DNA from: an uncultured Bacteroidales bacterium
Lineage (GTDB): Bacteria > Bacteroidota > Bacteroidia > Bacteroidales > UBA932
Direction: 5' to 3'
Length of the DNA: 64,000 nt
Assembly (NCBI GenBank): GCA_900319855.1
Contig: ONQC01000003.1
Location: 28,628-92,627 of the forward strand
The notes beneath the pieces were generated by a model, which was given only the letters and a program-made list of their open reading frames with translations, was not told the origin of the DNA and ran no database searches. Positions 60,011 to 64,000 of this stretch are shown in pieces. Each line of letters starts with the position of its first letter. Position 1 is the stretch's first letter. A program made the translations under genes and the position numbers.

Positions 60011-60382
60011 TTATTTAACCTCAACCTCTGCACCAGCCTCTTCGAGGGTAGCTTTGAGCGCCTCAGCTTCAGCCTTGGATACTTTCTCTTTCAAAGTTGC
60101 AGGGGCCTTGTCAACGAGGTCCTTGGCTTCCTTCAGTCCGAGACCGAGGGCTTCCTTGACGGCCTTGATGACGCCAAGTTTGGCCTGGCCGGCGGAGGTG
60201 AGGATCACGTCGAACTCGGTCTGCTCAGCCGGGGCGGCGGCCTCAGCCGGAGCGGCGGCGACTGCTACTGCAGCAGCTGCGGGCTCGATGCCATATTCTT
60301 CCTTGAGGAGCTTAGCAAGTTCCTGAACGTCTTTCACAGTAAGGTTTACCAACTCTTCTGCGAGTGCTTTGATGTCTGCCAT
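60011..60382 (-). CDS. rplL: Ribosomal protein L7/L12
   Basis: 123 residues. N-terminal dimerisation helix, an Ala-rich hinge ([19 protein letters not shown]), and the C-terminal domain with [13 protein letters not shown]. Binds elongation factors through the stalk of the 50S subunit. Last ribosomal gene before rpoB. Confidence 0.97.
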   Translation of the reverse strand: MADIKALAEELVNLTVKDVQELAKLLKEEYGIEPAAAAVAVAAAPAEAAAPAEQTEFDVILTSAGQAKLGVIKAVKEALGLGLKEAKDLVDKAPATLKEKVSKAEAEALKATLEEAGAEVEVK

Positions 60383-60412
60383 AATTGTTTATTGTTTAAA
60401 TTGTTAATATTG

Positions 60413-60940
60413 TTATTCTTTTTCGGAAAGGGTTTTTACGAGACCCGCAATCGTCTGGCCACCAGCATTCTGGAGAGCGGAGATGACGTTGTTGATCGGG
60501 CTCTGGAGCATACCGATGATGTCTCCGAGGAGTTCTTCCTTGCTCTTGATGGAGGCGAGCTCGTCAAGCTTGTCGGCACCGACGAAGGCGCATTCCTGGA
60601 CATAGGCGGCTTTGAGAACAGGTTTCTCGAGGCCTTCCTTGCTGAGCTTCTTGATGAGCTTGGCAGGCGCGTTGGCCACCTCGGTATACATGATGGCGGA
60701 GTTGCCTTTCAGGGCCGGGATGACGAGTTTGATTTCCTCGTTGTCCATACCCTTGATGACATGCTCGAAGAGGGTATTCTTGACCACGGTAAGCTTGATG
60801 CCCGCTTCGAAGCAGGCGCGGCGCAGCTTGGTGGTCTGCTCGGCGTTCAGGCCGGCGATATCGGTGATGTAGAAGTTCGGAGTCTGCTCGAGCTGGGCTG
60901 CGATCTGTTCGATGACCTGGGCTTTCAATTCTTTCTTCAT
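60413..60940 (-). CDS. rplJ: Ribosomal protein L10
   Basis: 175 residues. The stalk base protein that anchors L7/L12. Start MKKELKAQVIEQIAAQLEQ and VVKNTLFEHVIKG are typical. It has a strong Shine-Dalgarno sequence in the gap after rplA. Confidence 0.97.
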   Translation of the reverse strand: MKKELKAQVIEQIAAQLEQTPNFYITDIAGLNAEQTTKLRRACFEAGIKLTVVKNTLFEHVIKGMDNEEIKLVIPALKGNSAIMYTEVANAPAKLIKKLSKEGLEKPVLKAAYVQECAFVGADKLDELASIKSKEELLGDIIGMLQSPINNVISALQNAGGQTIAGLVKTLSEKE

Positions 60941-60946
60941 GACGTT

Positions 60947-60954
60947 CTCCTCCT
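60947..60954 (-). promoter_or_regulatory. Shine-Dalgarno site for rplJ
   Basis: Minus-strand AGGAGGAG, six bases before the rplJ ATG. Confidence 0.65.
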
Positions 60955-60955
60955 A

Positions 60956-61654
60956 TTATTCAGCAACAAAACCCTTGACATCGAGCTTGACGGCCGGGCT
61001 CATGGTGGTGCACACGGCAGCTCCCTTCATATAGGTGCCCTTGAGGGCCTGCGGCTTGAGCTTCACGATAGCGGAAAGCACAGCCTTGACATTCTCATAG
61101 ATCTTCTCCTGGGTGAAGGAGATCTTACCGACGGCGCAGTGGACGATACCGGTCTTGTCAACCTTGAAGTCGATCTTACCGGCCTTGACGTCCTTGACGG
61201 CGCTGGCGATATCCATGGTGACGGTACCGGTCTTCGGGTTCGGCATGAGGCCGCGCGGACCGAGGATACGGCCGATAGGGCCGACCTTACCCATCACGGA
61301 CGGGGTGCAGATGATGACATCGACATCGGTCCAGCCACCCTTGATCTTCTCGATATAATCGTCGAGACCGACATAGTCGGCACCGGCTTCCTTCGCTTCG
61401 TTCTCCTTGTCAGGGGTGCAGAGGACGAGGACGCGGACGACCTTACCGGTTCCGTTCGGAAGGGTCACAACGCCACGGACCATCTGGTTGGCCTTGCGCG
61501 GGTCGACACCGAGGTTGACGTGGAGTTCGACGGAGGCATCGAATTTGGTGAAGGTGATGTCCTTGAGGATACCACATGCCTCAGAAATCTCATAAAGCTT
61601 GGAAGGTTCGTACTTCGCGACGACAGCCTTCTGGTTTTTCGTAAGTTTTGCCAT
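60956..61654 (-). CDS. rplA: Ribosomal protein L1
   Basis: 232 residues. Characteristic [16 protein letters not shown] known translational repressor of its own operon in E. coli; here the operon is rplK-rplA, but no repressor target could be recognised by eye. Confidence 0.97.
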   Translation of the reverse strand: MAKLTKNQKAVVAKYEPSKLYEISEACGILKDITFTKFDASVELHVNLGVDPRKANQMVRGVVTLPNGTGKVVRVLVLCTPDKENEAKEAGADYVGLDDYIEKIKGGWTDVDVIICTPSVMGKVGPIGRILGPRGLMPNPKTGTVTMDIASAVKDVKAGKIDFKVDKTGIVHCAVGKISFTQEKIYENVKAVLSAIVKLKPQALKGTYMKGAAVCTTMSPAVKLDVKGFVAE

Positions 61655-61668
61655 GATGCATGCAGATT

Positions 61669-62112
61669 TTAGACGTCAGCCGGGAATTCACCGGTCACTT
61701 TGATACCCATACTTCTTGCCGTACCGGCGACCATCGTCATCGCGGACTTCAGCGTGAAAGCGTTGAGGTCGGGCATCTTGCCCTGGGCGATTTCCTTCAC
61801 CTGGTCCCAGGTGATGGTAGCGACCTTGTTACGGTTCGGTTCGCCGGAACCCTTCTGGATCTTCGCGGCCTCCTTGAGGGAGACGGACACCGGCGGCTGC
61901 TTCACCTCGAAGGTGAAGGACTTATCGGAATATACCGTGATGACAACCGGAAGCACTTTACCTGCCTGACCCTGGGTACGGGCATTAAACTGCTTGCAGA
62001 AGTCCATGATATTCAAACCCTTGGAACCGAGGGCCGGTCCAACGGGCGGCGCAGGATTCGCAGCTCCGCCTTTGATTTGGAGCTTGATGAATCCGGTAAC
62101 TTCTTTTGCCAT
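61669..62112 (-). CDS. rplK: Ribosomal protein L11
   Basis: 147 residues. Start [27 protein letters not shown] is the conserved L11 N-terminus. Part of the GTPase-associated centre. 5 bases after nusG. Confidence 0.97.
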   Translation of the reverse strand: MAKEVTGFIKLQIKGGAANPAPPVGPALGSKGLNIMDFCKQFNARTQGQAGKVLPVVITVYSDKSFTFEVKQPPVSVSLKEAAKIQKGSGEPNRNKVATITWDQVKEIAQGKMPDLNAFTLKSAMTMVAGTARSMGIKVTGEFPADV

Positions 62113-62117
62113 GATTC

Positions 62118-62678
62118 TTATTCTTTCGTTACTTGATTGAAGTTGAGCTCGAGCAGGGTCTTCCTGCCAAAGATCATCACTATGACTTTGAGCTTGCTGC
62201 GGTCTTCCACAATTTCATCGATCGTACCATCGAAGCCGGTGAAAGGTCCGTCGGTGATGCGGACCGCTTCGCCGACCTGATAGTCGACCTCGGTCTCCGC
62301 CGCGCCGGCGACGTCCTCGTCCTGCTGTCCCAGGATACGGCGCACCTCGTCTTCCCGCAGGGGGACGGCGATACGTTCGTTCGGGTTGCTGGACTTCTTC
62401 TCCGTCAGGAAACCGGACATGCCGGGCACAAGGTTGCGGATGACATATTCCAGTTCGGCGCTGAGTTCCGCCTCAATCAGCACGTAGCCCGGGAAGAGGA
62501 GTTTCTCGGTAGCAACTCTCTTTCCGTTCTTGACGACGTACTTCTTTTCAACGGGAACCAGAACCTGGGATACCTGGTCTTTCAGATCACCCTTCTCGAT
62601 TTCTTTCTCGAGATATTCCTTGGCCTTCTTCTCCTTGCCTCCAGCGGTTCGAAGGACATACCATTTCTTTTCGCCCAT
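62118..62678 (-). CDS. nusG: Transcription antitermination factor NusG
   Basis: 186 residues. NGN domain at the start ([20 protein letters not shown]), and a C-terminal KOW motif [22 protein letters not shown]. Couples transcription and translation. Follows secE. Confidence 0.95.
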   Translation of the reverse strand: MGEKKWYVLRTAGGKEKKAKEYLEKEIEKGDLKDQVSQVLVPVEKKYVVKNGKRVATEKLLFPGYVLIEAELSAELEYVIRNLVPGMSGFLTEKKSSNPNERIAVPLREDEVRRILGQQDEDVAGAAETEVDYQVGEAVRITDGPFTGFDGTIDEIVEDRSKLKVIVMIFGRKTLLELNFNQVTKE

Positions 62679-62691
62679 GGTAATGATACAA

Positions 62692-62880
62692 TTACAAACT
62701 GTAGATCAGCTTCATCAGATGCTCGAATGTAAAGTCGATCAGGAAGAGCGCGGCAGCCAGGATGACGGTGGCGACCATGACGAGGAGAGCGGAGCTCTGC
62801 AGCTTCTGCCAGGTCGGCCAAGTCACCTTCTGGGTGAGCTCAACCCACGATTCTTTACAATAGTTAATGAACTTTCTCAT
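62692..62880 (-). CDS. secE: Preprotein translocase subunit SecE
   Basis: 62 residues, single membrane helix (about 30-53) after the conserved amphipathic KESWVELTQKVTWPTW. Essential part of SecYEG. Between tRNA-Trp and nusG, as in many bacteria. Confidence 0.95.
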   Translation of the reverse strand: MRKFINYCKESWVELTQKVTWPTWQKLQSSALLVMVATVILAAALFLIDFTFEHLMKLIYSL

Positions 62881-62960
62881 CTTTTCTTTTAATGGACGCC
62901 GCGGATTGGAAGCAGGTGCAGCGCCTGTTAAACATTACCAAATCGTAACCTTTGATATTC

Positions 62961-63034
62961 TGGCAGGGGAAGCAGGATTCGAACCCACATCGACGGTTTT
63001 GGAGACCGCTGAACTACCCTTGTTCTATTCCCCT
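62961..63034 (-). tRNA. tRNA-Trp, anticodon CCA, with encoded CCA end
   Basis: Acceptor AGGGGAA/TTCCCCT, D-stem GAAC/GTTC, anticodon stem GCGGT/ACCGT with loop CTCCAAA (CCA), T-loop TTCGAAT. Discriminator G, then CCA encoded at 62963-62961. Between tuf and secE. Confidence 0.95.
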
Positions 63035-63039
63035 GTGGG

Positions 63040-63076
63040 AAGGGAACTTCCGTTTCCATGGACCGAAAGTTCCCTT
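63040..63076 (-). other. Inverted repeat between tuf and tRNA-Trp
   Basis: AAGGGAACTT (63040-63049) and AAGTTCCCTT (63067-63076) form a perfect 10-bp stem around a 17-base loop. No T-run follows on the minus strand, so it may serve RNA processing rather than termination. Confidence 0.55.
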
Positions 63077-63093
63077 TGAAATTTTTCCGAGAA

Positions 63094-64000
63094 TTATTCC
63101 TCGATGCGGATAACCTGTCCGGCGCCGACGGTACGGCCACCTTCACGGATAGCGAACTGGAGACCTTCGTTCATTGCCACAGGGGTAATGAGCTTGACAT
63201 GGATCTCGACGTTATCGCCAGGCATAACCATTTCCTTGTCAGCCGGGAGCATGATCTCACCGGTAACATCCAGGGTGCGGATGAAGAACTGAGGACGGTA
63301 GTGGTTGTGGAACGGAGTGTGGCGGCCACCTTCTTCCTTCTTCAGAACGTAGATCTGGGCTACGAAATCAGTGTGCGGAGTGATGGACTTCGGAGCAGCA
63401 ACGACTTCGCCGCGCTTGACTTCCTTCTTGTCGACACCACGGAGGAGCAGACCGACATTGTCACCAGCCTCGCCCTGAGGGAGGAGCTTGCGGAACATCT
63501 CGACACCAGTAACGACGGAGGTACGAGGCTCATCGCCGAAACCGACGAGTTCGACCGGGTCATTGACGTGGATGGTACCAGCCTCGATACGGCCGGTAAC
63601 GACGGTACCACGACCGGTGATGGAGAAGATATCCTCGATAGGCATGAGGAACGGCTTGTCAACCAGACGGACCGGCAGCGGAATGTACTCATCAACAGCG
63701 TTCATGAGCTCCATGACCTTGTCTTCCCAAACTTTCTCGCCGTTGAGGGCGCCGAGAGCGGAACCACGGATGATCGGGCAGTTCTCGTCGAAGTTGTAGA
63801 AAGCGAGGAGGTCGCGGATTTCCATCTCGACGAGGTCGAGCATTTCCTCATCATCAACAAGGTCAACCTTGTTCATGAAAACGAGGATCTTCGGAACGTT
63901 GACCTGACGGGCGAGCAGGATGTGCTCACGGGTCTGGGGCATCGGACCGTCGGTGGCAGCGACGACAAGGATAGCACCGTCCATCTGGGCAGCACCGGTA
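63094..64000 (-). CDS. tuf: Elongation factor Tu, C-terminal part (start beyond the window)
   Basis: The last 301 codons are in the window; the frame is open to base 64000. The visible protein includes [30 protein letters not shown], the G4 motif NKVDLVD, and the C-terminal domains through [14 protein letters not shown]. It brings aminoacyl-tRNA to the ribosome. About 90 residues of the N-terminus, including the P-loop, lie outside. Confidence 0.97.
   Translation of the reverse strand, partial: TGAAQMDGAILVVAATDGPMPQTREHILLARQVNVPKILVFMNKVDLVDDEEMLDLVEMEIRDLLAFYNFDENCPIIRGSALGALNGEKVWEDKVMELMNAVDEYIPLPVRLVDKPFLMPIEDIFSITGRGTVVTGRIEAGTIHVNDPVELVGFGDEPRTSVVTGVEMFRKLLPQGEAGDNVGLLLRGVDKKEVKRGEVVAAPKSITPHTDFVAQIYVLKKEEGGRHTPFHNHYRPQFFIRTLDVTGEIMLPADKEMVMPGDNVEIHVKLITPVAMNEGLQFAIREGGRTVGAGQVIRIEE

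Overview
The window looks like a visibly GC-rich member of the Bacteroidales (Bacteroidetes). The basis is gene content (two M23 peptidases beside alaS, DUF4954, DUF6913, DUF5686, an RseC-RnfBCDGEA operon, a Bacteroidetes-type aryl-polyene cluster), gene order (tuf, tRNA-Trp, secE, nusG, rplK, rplA, rplJ, rplL, rpoB, rpoC) and several TAnnTTTG -7 promoter boxes. Genus cannot be fixed from this sequence. An uncultured gut or rumen lineage is a guess. I saw no transposase, phage gene, CRISPR array or rRNA; the window reads as ordinary chromosome.

Layout. 1-6035 (minus): the start of a 4Fe-4S membrane protein, thiamine pyrophosphokinase, an unusual single reading frame joining an LptF/LptG-type permease to methionyl-tRNA formyltransferase, and alaS. 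6184-8462 (plus): two paralogous membrane-anchored M23 peptidases and a MerR-like regulator, transcribed divergently from alaS. 8530-17271 (plus): a zinc-ribbon coiled-coil protein, dnaB, a DUF3108 protein, an RseC-like protein and the complete Rnf complex (B, C, D, G, E, A). 17296-17763: a small outer-membrane barrel protein.

17773-39292 (plus) is a ~21.5 kb tightly packed, largely overlapping gene set that I interpret as an aryl-polyene (APE/flexirubin-like) biosynthesis and export cluster. It has a methyltransferase, an ACP plus a second ACP fused to a KS-like half, three complete ketosynthases, two Cys-less KS-like partners, two dehydratase-like hotdog proteins whose active-site residues look split between them, a ketoreductase, a PaaK-type aryl-acid ligase, an FAD oxidoreductase, three acyltransferase domains, a GT2 glycosyltransferase, two alpha/beta hydrolases, a LolA-like carrier, a small 4-TM transporter, an MMPL exporter fused to an acyltransferase, and a DUF5686 outer-membrane protein. 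The likely logic is: the aryl acid is activated by the ligase, extended by KS/KR/DH on ACPs, methylated, joined to a lipid by the acyltransferases, then moved outward by MMPL, LolA and outer-membrane parts.

39289-50625 is mixed housekeeping: DUF4954, a secreted protein with an internally duplicated domain, a membrane protein, a Dcu-type C4-dicarboxylate transporter, a formate/nitrite-type channel, tRNA-Arg(TCT), a small exporter, DUF6913, a PfkB/adenosine kinase, a flippase-like membrane protein, exonuclease III and cysS. folD follows on the plus strand.

51614-64000 (minus) is the transcription/translation block tuf (cut by the window edge), tRNA-Trp, secE, nusG, rplKAJL, rpoBC. It has a terminator-like hairpin between rplL and rpoB and an apparent repeated module inside RpoB. 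Several genes (rnfC, rnfG, rnfE, rnfA, rplJ and one APE gene) carry clear Shine-Dalgarno sequences, which is notable because this phylum generally does not rely on them.
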